Shown: positions 33,390 to 41,104 of the stretch, in pieces
Numbering within the stretch: position 1 is the stretch's first letter
Layout: each line of letters starts with the position of its first letter
DNA from: Bacteroidota bacterium
Lineage (GTDB): Bacteria; Bacteroidota; JABWAT01
Reading direction: 5' to 3'
Assembly: GCA_020161835.1 (NCBI GenBank)
Contig: JAIUNL010000003.1
Coordinates: 186,001-250,000 of the forward strand
Length of the DNA: 64,000 bases
Notes under the pieces: model-generated
What the model was told of the DNA's origin: nothing
Seen by the model: the letters and a program-made list of their open reading frames with translations, nothing else
Database searches by the model: none
Made by a program: the position numbers and the translations under genes

Positions 33390-34154
33390 TTATTTGGATT
33401 TTGACAGTTTGAGGTATGGCCCGAATACCCCATCCTGTTTGGGGATTTCTCTGAATTCATCCAGTTTTTCTGAAGAAATCAGGTGATCATATCTGATTTC
33501 CTGTTTGGTGATCGGGTTTTTCTGATTCAGATACTGAACAAACCGGTAAAACGGATCCTGATTTCCGGCACCGTAATGACAGGATATACAATCTTTCGGA
33601 TATTGATAGTACATGCCATTCGTCATCAGATTAAATCCGAAATCATAAAGAAAAAAGTCCCAGCCGGATTCCGATTTCACCATGACTTCGTAATTGATGG
33701 TGTGACTGGTTTCCGGGTCACGGTTTTCACAAATCAGCACCGTTCCAACCGGATAAGGTTTTGGGTTTCCGGGAATTTCGGCCGGTAAATCCGGAAAATA
33801 TATCGTTCTCAAACCAGAACCGGTTGAAGAATTGACTGAAATCTGATTGAAGCTTTTAAATGCAAAACTTCTGAGCAGCTTGGCTGTTTTTTCTTCTGTT
33901 TTTACGCTTGATAAATACAAATCAGTTTGTTTGGCTTCTGGTACTGATTTTAAAAGGGCAAATACAGAATCCATCTGCAGCTTCAGATAATTTTGGCGGA
34001 AGAGTGCCAGAACGGCCTGTTTACCGGATTCAGTAGATAAAACAGAGGTGTCTGGCGGTTGGTTTTCGTCAGGTTTTGGTTCTTCCTTTTTTGAGCAGGA
34101 AGCCAGCAGTAAAGCCAGAAATAAAAGAGATAAAAGTGGGGTCTTCAGTTTCAT
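33390..34154 (-). CDS. Lipoprotein with single haem c motif (cytochrome P460-like)
   Basis: A 254-residue exported lipoprotein (lipobox LLLASC, Cys 20) with a charged Lys/Glu/Pro linker. Near the C-terminus is one haem c attachment motif, C189-I-S-C-H193 ('PKDCISCHYGAGNQDPFYRFV'). Preceding segments 'YPVGTVLICENRD' and 'VMVKSESGWDFFLYDFG' match the layout of cytochrome P460 domains, where a single CxxCH near the end follows a 'GTV...W.F..F' sheet. P460 proteins oxidise hydroxylamine or bind NO, but many relatives are uncharacterised; only a haem protein is firmly supported. ATG 34154 is used because the longer frame precludes the signal sequence and would overlap the divergent VWA gene. Confidence 0.75.
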   Translation of the reverse strand: MKLKTPLLSLLFLALLLASCSKKEEPKPDENQPPDTSVLSTESGKQAVLALFRQNYLKLQMDSVFALLKSVPEAKQTDLYLSSVKTEEKTAKLLRSFAFKSFNQISVNSSTGSGLRTIYFPDLPAEIPGNPKPYPVGTVLICENRDPETSHTINYEVMVKSESGWDFFLYDFGFNLMTNGMYYQYPKDCISCHYGAGNQDPFYRFVQYLNQKNPITKQEIRYDHLISSEKLDEFREIPKQDGVFGPYLKLSKSK

Positions 34155-34257
34155 ATCTGCTAAGTTCGGAAAAAAGTTCTCTTTTAAGAAATCACCGGTG
34201 AAGAAGAAATATTTTCCACAGCCGAACAAAATCAGAAAAAGGATTGTTATCCGCTTC

Positions 34258-35361
34258 ATGAATGGACTCAGATACCGGGAATTTATTCCCCATATAATCA
34301 CCGGCGAAGACCGGTTCGAACAAATCCTCAACATCTTTTCACAGTTGCTTCAGTACACCAATGGTGATGCAGATGAAGCACTTGACTGGATGAGGCAGCT
34401 TAATAAAAAGCACAAAATGTTCGATCAGGACTATACTTTTGATGATTTTAAGAAAGATCTCAAAACTCATGGCTACCTGAAAGATCAACCCGGACAGAAA
34501 TTTCAGATTTCATCCAAGATGGAACGGTATATCAGATCCCGTGCTTTTGAAGAAATCTTTTCGAGTATGAAACGGTCGGTAACCGGGAATCACCGCACCA
34601 ATTTTACCGGATCCGGAGATGAACAAACCACCGATAACCGCCCTTTTCAGTTTGGTGACACCACCGATTTGCTTGATGTGACCCGCACGATTTACAACGC
34701 CCATCTGAATCACGGCATTGATAACTTCCAGCTTCAGGAAAAAGATATGGAAGTTTACGATACCCAGTTTTTCACGAGTCAGGCAACGGTAATCATGATT
34801 GACCTGAGCCACTCGATGATTTTATATGGTGAAGACCGGATCACCCCTGCAAAAAAGGTGGCGATGGGACTTTCAGAGCTGATCATGACCAAATATCCGA
34901 ATGACAGCCTGAATATTCTGGCTTTCGGCGATGAAGCCTGGGAAGTTTCTGTGAAGGATTTGCCGTATCTGGCGGTCGGACCTTATCACACCAACACGAA
35001 GGAAGGACTTCAGCTCGCCCGGCATATTCTTAGAAAGAAAAATACGACCAACAAACAAATTTTTATGATTACAGACGGAAAACCGTCGTGCATCAGAGAA
35101 GGCGGAAAGTTGTATAAAAACTCGTTTGGGATGGATCCGAAAATATTAAACCGGACACTGGATGAAGCTGAAATCTGCCGTCGTGAAGGAATTTCCATCA
35201 CCACGTTTATGATTGCCCGTGATGCAATTCTTCAGGATTTTGTACGTGATCTGACTAAAATCAACCAGGGACGTGCTTACTTTTCTTCCCTTAATAAACT
35301 GGGTGATTTTTTGTTTGAAGATTACATTTCAAACCGGAAGAAGACGTACAAGGGTGGATGA
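34258..35361 (+). CDS. VWA domain protein (CoxE/BatA-like, orphan)
   Basis: A ~367-residue cytoplasmic protein. The N-terminal ~160 residues are helical and charged ('DADEALDWMRQLNKKHKM'). A von Willebrand A domain follows with an intact metal-dependent adhesion site: 'VIMIDLSHSMILYGEDRI' (D-x-S-x-S), 'AFGDEAWEV', and 'IFMITDGKPS' (the second Asp site). In bacteria such proteins usually act with a MoxR or magnesium-chelatase-type AAA+ ATPase that inserts cofactors or remodels complexes, but none is in the window. ATG 34258 is chosen although the frame is open for 70 codons upstream, because the upstream part overlaps the start and signal peptide of the divergent haem protein. The Shine-Dalgarno (AAGGAT) is distant. 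Confidence 0.82.
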   Translation: MNGLRYREFIPHIITGEDRFEQILNIFSQLLQYTNGDADEALDWMRQLNKKHKMFDQDYTFDDFKKDLKTHGYLKDQPGQKFQISSKMERYIRSRAFEEIFSSMKRSVTGNHRTNFTGSGDEQTTDNRPFQFGDTTDLLDVTRTIYNAHLNHGIDNFQLQEKDMEVYDTQFFTSQATVIMIDLSHSMILYGEDRITPAKKVAMGLSELIMTKYPNDSLNILAFGDEAWEVSVKDLPYLAVGPYHTNTKEGLQLARHILRKKNTTNKQIFMITDGKPSCIREGGKLYKNSFGMDPKILNRTLDEAEICRREGISITTFMIARDAILQDFVRDLTKINQGRAYFSSLNKLGDFLFEDYISNRKKTYKGG

Positions 35362-35368
35362 GGAATCA

Positions 35369-35506
35369 GTTACAAGTTATAAGTTATAAGTGGTCAGTGG
35401 TATGTTGTAAGCCTTATGGATAAAGGAGAAAACACGGGCACTTCGACTCCGCTCAGTGACCGCGTTTTACAAAAAGCTTTAACCTTAATCCTTACACCTT
35501 ACGCCT
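35369..35506. repeat. Heptad tracts and CTTCGAC repeat after VWA gene
   Basis: Eight bases after the VWA stop, 35369-35411 reads gttacaa gttataa gttataa gtggtca gtggtat gttgtaa, with exact 7-base period. CACTTCGACTCCGCTCAGTGACC follows at 35439-35461. A second tract, ctttaac cttaatc cttacac cttacgc, occupies 35477-35506 just before the end of the convergent methyltransferase gene. Confidence 0.75.
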
Positions 35507-35521
35507 GAATTCCACCCCACT

Positions 35522-36379
35522 TCATATCAGAAAAAACGAATAGTGATTTTGCTTCACTCCAGGTTTCCCGGTAATCACAATCCCGATTGACTTTAAATCA
35601 ATTGAAACCGCCACCTGCCGGTGAGTTTTGATTTTGCTCCAGACTCTTTTCATTCCATCCGACCAGGAAATATCATCCGCAATAATGATCGAACCCGGTT
35701 CACAATGAGTAAGGATTTGTTCAAAATAGGTTTCTGTTGCCAATTCATCATGATGTCCGTCGATGTAGGCAAACTGAAGTGATTTGAGTTTTTGCAGTGC
35801 TCCCGGAAGTGTATCCGAGAAAAGTCCGGTAATGACTTCAACGCGGTCTAATCTGAGTTCCGCCAGATTTTTACGTGCGATTTCCGCCAGAGACGGATCG
35901 CCTTCCAGAGAAATCAGGGTACCCTTCTGATTGTATTTCAAACCTGCAGCAAGTGTTGCCGTTGAAAACCCGGCATTTGTTCCGAGTTCGATCACCGTTT
36001 CCGGTTTGAATTCTACAACAAGAAGGTAAAGTAACTTTGCCCAGAAGTCCGGTTTTGTTTCTCTGGAAACAATCTGTCCCAGTGTGGTTTCGTTTGCCTT
36101 TGAAAAGTCACCTTCCTTAACCAAATTCCGGTTCCCTGCACCAAAATCAAGGCGGTTTATTTTTTGTCCGGATTTGGAGGCTTCGTTTCTGAGTTCTTTA
36201 ATTTGCGCCAGGATTGAACTTCTTTCTGTGTAAGCTGCTCTGCTGAGCCATCTGGCTAAAACCCCGCCAATCTGAAGTTCTTTCCCGCCTGACTTTTGCA
36301 TCAGTCTGAGCTGCCCCTGCTGAAAACTAAAAAATGCGGGATTAAAACGGTTGCAAAGCCAGTTATAAATAGTGTTCAT
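35522..36379 (-). CDS. Class I SAM-dependent methyltransferase (O-methyltransferase-like)
   Basis: A 285-residue protein with a Rossmann-type methyltransferase domain in its C-terminal two thirds. Motif I is 'VIELGTNAGFSTATLAAGL', motif II ends in the acidic 'LISLEGDPSL', and 'FAYIDGHHDELATETYFEQIL' with 'IIIADDISWSDGMKRVW' are features of the Methyltransf_24/O-methyltransferase group. The substrate is unknown. Its ATG overlaps the stop of the kefB-like gene (ATGA), so it is the third gene of a kefF-kefB-methyltransferase operon on the minus strand. Confidence 0.85.
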   Translation of the reverse strand: MNTIYNWLCNRFNPAFFSFQQGQLRLMQKSGGKELQIGGVLARWLSRAAYTERSSILAQIKELRNEASKSGQKINRLDFGAGNRNLVKEGDFSKANETTLGQIVSRETKPDFWAKLLYLLVVEFKPETVIELGTNAGFSTATLAAGLKYNQKGTLISLEGDPSLAEIARKNLAELRLDRVEVITGLFSDTLPGALQKLKSLQFAYIDGHHDELATETYFEQILTHCEPGSIIIADDISWSDGMKRVWSKIKTHRQVAVSIDLKSIGIVITGKPGVKQNHYSFFLI

Positions 36380-38292
36380 GACGTCGCCTTTGGTTCATCA
36401 GGTTTTGGAAGGGGTTGGAACCGTGCAAGGACTTCTTCACGAAGCGAATCAGAATCCCAGCCGGCATCCCGTTCAAGATCGGTATCGGTCATGTCAGCCT
36501 GAATTAATTCTTCAAGTTCAGCTATTGCCGATTTTGCCATCGAAAAATAGACTTTTTTATCTTTGCGGACAGCACTCAGATTTTTCAATACCTTTTCATC
36601 ATGCTTTCTGAACATGTTAGCAGCTCTTTGCGCATGAAATCCTCTGATTCCCAGCATCCGCATGGCATCAACACCCATCCGGAGAGCAGTATCCAATGTT
36701 TCCCGGTAAACGTGATCAACGCCCTGTTCAATCAGCCGGTAAGATTCCGTTCGATCGGATGTTCTGACCAGGATTTGCAAATGAGGAAAGTGTTTTTTAA
36801 CCAGGTGAACAAGGTTCTCATTTTTTTCGGATTCTTCGTATGCGATGATGATCAGTTTGGCTTTACCGGCACCGGCAGCATGGAGCAATTCATGCCGGGT
36901 TGCATCACCGTAATACACCTTTAATCCCAGTTTTCTGAGTGTATCCACACGATCAGAATCATTATCAAGAACTGTTGTGCCGATTCCGTTTGCTTTTAAT
37001 AATCGGCCAACTGTATTTCCGAACCGGTCAAAACCCGCAATGATTACCGGATTGTCTTCCTGTATCTCGTCGGCTTCACGGTCATTTGTTTTTTCTGTTC
37101 CAAATCTTGGCAAGAGCACTTTTTCATTGAATGTCATGATTAACGGAGTCATGGCCATGCTCAGTGCAACAACAGCTACCATTTTCCCGGTAAGTTCGGC
37201 ATCAAAAATGCCATTCTGCAGAGCGAATGAGAATAAAACAAAAGCAAACTCGCCCACCTGGGAAAGTGAAAATGAGAAAATCAGGTTCTGATCAGTCCCG
37301 ATTTTGTAAACTTTCCCCAGAACAAATAAGACAAGACCTTTAACCACCATCAATCCCAAAACAAGAATAAGAATGGTACCCGGGTTTTCAACAATCAGCG
37401 TAAAATTAATTGAGGCTCCAACAGAGATAAAAAATAATCCGAGCAACAACCCTTTAAACGGTTCAATGTCGCTGATGAGTTCATGCCGGTATTCGCTGTT
37501 TGCCAGAACAACGCCAGCCAGAAAAGTGCCAAGGGCAGGACTTAATCCGACCGTGGTCATCAAAACTGCAATTGCAATAACAAGCAGAAGAGCTGCGGCA
37601 GTAAATAATTCAAGCAGTCTGGTTTGGGCGATAAATCTGAATGCGGGCCGGATGATAAATCTGCCACCGATTATGATGAGACCAACTGCACCTAAGACCA
37701 CAACCGTTTGAAGCCATGCAGGAAGAGAGCCGACCCAGGTTTGTGATGAGGCAGAATCCGTCCCGGCCGTTTGAATGGCTAGAAGCGGAAAAATGGCCAG
37801 CATGGGGATGACAGCAATATCCTGAAAAAGCAGAACAGCAAAAGAGCTCTGCCCTGAAGTTGTTTTCATCAGTCCCTTTTCATTCAGGGTTTGAAGAACA
37901 ATAGCTGTAGATGACAGCGAAAGTATCATTCCGAGTGCTGCGGAAGCCTGCCACGAAAGTCCGGCCAGAAATGCGAGTCCGCCAATGATGATGGCGGTAC
38001 CTGCAACCTGAAGTCCGCCAAGACCCAGAATGGCAGATCTCATCCGCCAGAGTAAAGAGGGTTCGAGTTCAAGACCGATCACGAAAAGCATCATGACCAC
38101 GCCGAATTCAGCAAAGTGCATGACGTCCTGACCTTCCTCACCGATCAGACCCAATAAATGCGGACCAATTAACATCCCGGCCATCAGGTAACCCAGAACC
38201 GAACCCAGTCCCAGCCGTTTTGCAATTGGAACAGCAATAACCGCAGCAGTTAAATAAACCAGTGCAAGATAAAAGAAAGAATCGTGGTGCAT
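36376..38292 (-). CDS. KefB/KefC-type K+/H+ antiporter (CPA2) with TrkA-N domain
   Basis: A 638-residue membrane antiporter. Residues 1-390 contain about 12-13 hydrophobic helices with CPA2 signatures ('YLMAGMLIGPHLLGLI', 'MLFVIGLELEPSLLWRMR', 'SLSSTAIVLQTLNEKGL', 'LGTFLAGVVLANSEYRHEL', 'LLLGLFFISVGASINF'). Residues ~415-540 are a regulatory Rossmann (RCK/TrkA-N) domain: 'VIIAGFDRFGNTVGRLL' and 'VYYGDATRHELLHAAG'. In E. coli, KefB/C release K+ in response to electrophile adducts of glutathione, with KefF or KefG as partner; the KefF-like gene ends 3 bp upstream. This bacterium has a bacillithiol gene (30509), so a different thiol may gate the channel. That is inference. Confidence 0.9.
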   Translation of the reverse strand: MHHDSFFYLALVYLTAAVIAVPIAKRLGLGSVLGYLMAGMLIGPHLLGLIGEEGQDVMHFAEFGVVMMLFVIGLELEPSLLWRMRSAILGLGGLQVAGTAIIIGGLAFLAGLSWQASAALGMILSLSSTAIVLQTLNEKGLMKTTSGQSSFAVLLFQDIAVIPMLAIFPLLAIQTAGTDSASSQTWVGSLPAWLQTVVVLGAVGLIIIGGRFIIRPAFRFIAQTRLLELFTAAALLLVIAIAVLMTTVGLSPALGTFLAGVVLANSEYRHELISDIEPFKGLLLGLFFISVGASINFTLIVENPGTILILVLGLMVVKGLVLFVLGKVYKIGTDQNLIFSFSLSQVGEFAFVLFSFALQNGIFDAELTGKMVAVVALSMAMTPLIMTFNEKVLLPRFGTEKTNDREADEIQEDNPVIIAGFDRFGNTVGRLLKANGIGTTVLDNDSDRVDTLRKLGLKVYYGDATRHELLHAAGAGKAKLIIIAYEESEKNENLVHLVKKHFPHLQILVRTSDRTESYRLIEQGVDHVYRETLDTALRMGVDAMRMLGIRGFHAQRAANMFRKHDEKVLKNLSAVRKDKKVYFSMAKSAIAELEELIQADMTDTDLERDAGWDSDSLREEVLARFQPLPKPDEPKATS

Positions 38293-38295
38293 AGT

Positions 38296-38898
38296 CTACT
38301 TTCCTTCCACAGATTCAAAATAGTCTTTGGTATAAGAAAACGGAGTCAAATCTTCTGGTCGGATTGAACCATCTGAAAGTCCCGATATGAGTTTTTGGTA
38401 TCGGCGGGAATGAATTCCAAGTTCCTCAGATGTCATTCGGTGTGTACCCTGAATAGCGAGTGGCGGTAGAAACGTCATTTTACAAAGTCTTGCTGTCTGT
38501 TCAAACGGGATTAAATATTCCCGGATAGTGAATCTGGCTCCTCCGGTTGCCTGGTAGCTTGATTCCGGACCGCCACTGGTGATAATCTGCAACCAGAACT
38601 TTCCTTCAAGCATCCGGCCAGCTGAACCATAAGCCCAGCCGTGAGCGAGAACAAGGTCAATCCATTGTTTAATCAGGGGAGGGGCGCTGTACCAATAAAA
38701 CGGGTGATGAAAAACGATCACATCATGTTCGAGCAGTAATTGTTGTTCAGCTTTAATATCCACATCAAAATCCGGGTATTCTTCATATAAATCTCTGAAA
38801 GTCACACCTGGAATGGTTGTGATATCTTTGATCAGTTGAATATTGATTCTCGATTTTTCGAGTCTCGGATGGGCAAAAAGTATTAAAATCCGGGGCAT
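38296..38898 (-). CDS. NAD(P)H oxidoreductase, KefF/KefG-like
   Basis: A 200-residue flavodoxin-fold quinone reductase. 'RILILFAHPRLEKSRIN' is the FMN-binding start, 'VIVFHHPFYWYSAPPLIKQWIDLVLAHGWAYG' is diagnostic of the KefF/KefG/MdaB group, and 'LQIITSGGPESSYQ' follows. In E. coli such proteins are cytosolic partners that activate KefC or KefB and reduce quinones. Its stop lies 3 bp before the kefB-like ATG, strong support for that role. ATG 38898 is used; the frame extends 14 codons upstream into AT-rich DNA without a ribosome site. Confidence 0.9.
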   Translation of the reverse strand: MPRILILFAHPRLEKSRINIQLIKDITTIPGVTFRDLYEEYPDFDVDIKAEQQLLLEHDVIVFHHPFYWYSAPPLIKQWIDLVLAHGWAYGSAGRMLEGKFWLQIITSGGPESSYQATGGARFTIREYLIPFEQTARLCKMTFLPPLAIQGTHRMTSEELGIHSRRYQKLISGLSDGSIRPEDLTPFSYTKDYFESVEGK

Positions 38899-38999
38899 AA
38901 TCTGTTTATTCTCTAAAAATAAAATGTAAAAATAAACCAAAAAATCCGGTGAAGCACTTGATTTAAAAAAGCTGTTGCGATATACTGCATATATATACA

Positions 39000-39014
39000 G
39001 TTATAAGTGGTAAG
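39000..39014. repeat. Short heptad tract abutting radical SAM start
   Basis: The words gttataa gtggtaa end one base before the radical SAM ATG at 39015. Immediately upstream is TATACTGCATATATATACAG, a near-palindromic AT sequence that may hold the promoter. Confidence 0.5.
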
Positions 39015-40100
39015 ATGAAACCTGATCTGGCAATAAAAAAAATAAAAGGCAGGGGCGCACAACTCCGGATTCCAAACCGGTTTTCTTCCCGGGCAGTTGA
39101 AACTGAAGTCAATGACCTTCCCACACAAACAGAACGGGAAGAACTTCTGTTCCCCAGACCGGAGACGAAACTGGTTGAAGTTCAACCGAAAACGATCCTG
39201 AACAAAATGGAAAGTCCGGATTTACCATTGGACTGGAGCATGAACCCGTATCAGGGATGTGAACATGGCTGTATCTATTGTTATGCCAGGAATTCACATG
39301 AATATTGGGATGGTGGTGCCGGTCTTGAATTTGAAACCCAGATTCTGGTTAAGCTCCAGGCTCCACGTTTGCTCAGAGATGCACTTTCAAACCCAAAATG
39401 GAAAGTGAGTCCTGTTGTTCTGTCGGGCAACACTGATTGTTATCAACCTGCTGAGGCAAAACTTCAGATTACACGGAAATGTCTTGAGGTCTTTGCTGAG
39501 TTTCACCACCCGGTTGGCATTATCACGAAAAACAGTCTCATTTTGAGGGATTTGGATCTGCTTCAGCAACTTGCCCAAAATGATTTGGTTCATGTAAATA
39601 TTTCTTTGAACACCCTCGATGAAGATTTGAAAAGAGTCATGGAACCCAGAAGCTCTTCTGTTAACCGGATGCTTCACACCATTAAGATTCTCAGCTCAAA
39701 CGGAATTCCGGTCAGGGTTTTAATTGCTCCAATAATTCCCGGGCTGAACGATACTGACATCATGGATATTGTGAAACTGGCGGCTGAGAACGGTGCCGGT
39801 GGGGTGACGTACCAGGTGGTAAGATTAAACGGACATGTTGGCGTTTTATTTGAAGACTGGATTAAGAAAACATTTCCTGACCGGGCAGAAAAAGTTCTGA
39901 ATCGGATCAAATCACTTCATGGCGGAAAGTTAAACGATTCCAGATTCGGGAAAAGAATGCGGGGTGAAGGTCAGTGGGCAGAAATTATCAGGCAGCAGTT
40001 TAAACTTGCAAAAGACCGTTATTTACCGGAAGAAACCATTCCGGCATTTAATCTGGATTTATTTGATCAGCACCGGCCGGGACAGTTGGGGTTGTTTTGA
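39015..40100 (+). CDS. PA0069-family radical SAM protein
   Basis: A 361-residue radical S-adenosylmethionine enzyme. The 4Fe-4S motif is 'CEHGCIYCYARNSHEYW' (C-x3-C-x2-C), and the glycine-containing strand 'SPVVLSGNTDCYQPAEAKLQITRKCLEV' plus 'VGIITKNSLILRDLDLL' are strongly conserved in the PA0069/SplB-like family. 'NPYQGCEHGC' matches the usual context. The family is widespread, is distantly related to spore photoproduct lyase and has no established substrate. A heptad tract ends at the start codon and no Shine-Dalgarno is visible. It converges with the microcompartment shell genes, 49 bp away. Confidence 0.92.
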   Translation: MKPDLAIKKIKGRGAQLRIPNRFSSRAVETEVNDLPTQTEREELLFPRPETKLVEVQPKTILNKMESPDLPLDWSMNPYQGCEHGCIYCYARNSHEYWDGGAGLEFETQILVKLQAPRLLRDALSNPKWKVSPVVLSGNTDCYQPAEAKLQITRKCLEVFAEFHHPVGIITKNSLILRDLDLLQQLAQNDLVHVNISLNTLDEDLKRVMEPRSSSVNRMLHTIKILSSNGIPVRVLIAPIIPGLNDTDIMDIVKLAAENGAGGVTYQVVRLNGHVGVLFEDWIKKTFPDRAEKVLNRIKSLHGGKLNDSRFGKRMRGEGQWAEIIRQQFKLAKDRYLPEETIPAFNLDLFDQHRPGQLGLF

Positions 40101-40149
40101 GAGAATCGCCAGCTCACTTTACTTACTTGTTCTGGCGTTATTCCCAGTC

Positions 40150-40623
40150 CTATTTCAGTATGGTTTTGAAGGCCTCAACCAATTGCTCCTTGTTCGCATT
40201 GCTGATTTCACGTCCTTTAATCGGCAGTTTTTCATAGTTGCGGGCAAGGGTTCTGAGTTCTCTGACTGGGAGTGCTTCAATATCGGCAAGAGTAAGGTCT
40301 GTATGGGCTGGTGAACTTTCTGTTCCTAAAACAACGAGATTTCGTTTATCTGGTTTCTGGAGTTCTGCGAAAAGTTCTGGAGAGGGGCGGGCGATAACAT
40401 GAGTACTGACGACAGTTCCGATTCTGGCAGCAGCCTGACTTCCGGCTTCAACGGCAGCTTTTACTGCAGCCACTTCGCCGACAAACTGAACGGTTACCAA
40501 TGCAGCATCTGCCTTGTAACGGGCAAGTAACTGAACATTGGCAGCTTTCAATCCTGCATCAGCGGCTTCAATAGCAGCAATCAGACCCCTTGTTTCAATG
40601 AGCCCTAAAGCGGAATCTGTCAT
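40150..40623 (-). CDS. BMC shell protein with Rho_N/SAP-like C-terminal extension
   Basis: A 157-residue hexamer-forming (BMC-H) microcompartment shell protein. The BMC core is residues 1-80 ('SALGLIETRGLIAAIEAADAGLKAANV', 'VTVQFVGEVAAVKAAVEAGSQAA', 'STHVIARPSPEL'). At the pore position, where the sister protein has G39-G40-G41, it has D39-A40-A41, so its central pore should differ in charge and width. Residues ~113-156 ('LTLADIEALPVRELRTLAR', 'ISNANKEQLVEAF') form a helical domain resembling Rho N-terminal or SAP modules, which can bind nucleic acid or serve as protein tethers. ATG 40623 matches the family start; an in-frame TTG at 40632 is possible. It lies 16 bp after its sister gene. Confidence 0.9.
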   Translation of the reverse strand: MTDSALGLIETRGLIAAIEAADAGLKAANVQLLARYKADAALVTVQFVGEVAAVKAAVEAGSQAAARIGTVVSTHVIARPSPELFAELQKPDKRNLVVLGTESSPAHTDLTLADIEALPVRELRTLARNYEKLPIKGREISNANKEQLVEAFKTILK

Positions 40624-40638
40624 GTCAATCAAAACTGA

Positions 40639-40917
40639 TCAGGAACGTTTTGGCAGAATCAGTTCAACATCAGCATGTGGACGTGGAATTACGTGAACAG
40701 AAACAAGTTCGCCAACACGTTCAGCAGCAGCAGCACCGGCATCTGTAGCAGCTTTTACAGCGCCAACATCGCCACGTACCATTACGGTTACAAATCCGCC
40801 GCCGATTGTTTCTTTTCCAATCAATTCAACTTTTGCAGCTTTTACCATGGCGTCAGCAGCTTCAATGGCGCCAACAAGTCCTTTGGTTTCAATCATTCCG
40901 AGTGCATCTAATGCCAT
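40639..40917 (-). CDS. BMC shell hexamer protein (EutM/PduA-like)
   Basis: A 92-residue canonical BMC-H protein, one domain, which assembles into hexameric tiles of a bacterial microcompartment shell. It begins '[32 protein letters not shown]', carries the pore loop I38-G39-G40-G41, then '[23 protein letters not shown]' and '[17 protein letters not shown]'. The AAAGGA ribosome site is well spaced from ATG 40917. With the 16-bp-distant second shell gene it forms a two-gene operon. No encapsulated enzyme (aldehyde dehydrogenase, ethanolamine or propanediol lyase, alcohol dehydrogenase, phosphotransacylase) and no BMC-P vertex protein is in the window, so this is a satellite locus. Confidence 0.96.
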   Translation of the reverse strand: MALDALGMIETKGLVGAIEAADAMVKAAKVELIGKETIGGGFVTVMVRGDVGAVKAATDAGAAAAERVGELVSVHVIPRPHADVELILPKRS

Positions 40918-41104
40918 AAAACAATCCTTTTGTGATTAAAGGGTTAAAAGTCTTTTGAAGATAACGGGGCAGGTTGACAATGTCAATTCTGATTTGATTT
41001 CGACTGTGCTCCCTGAAAGGGTGACGGCTGACAAGTCGGATCTGTTGAAATTGATCTGGCAAGTTCCGTACTTTTAGATCAGATTAAAATTCACAGGGAA
41101 AAAT

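Noticed and set aside
34048..34257. Longer N-terminus for the VWA protein
   Set aside because: It would overlap the start and signal peptide of the divergent haem lipoprotein and has no ribosome site; the region reads as antisense of that gene.
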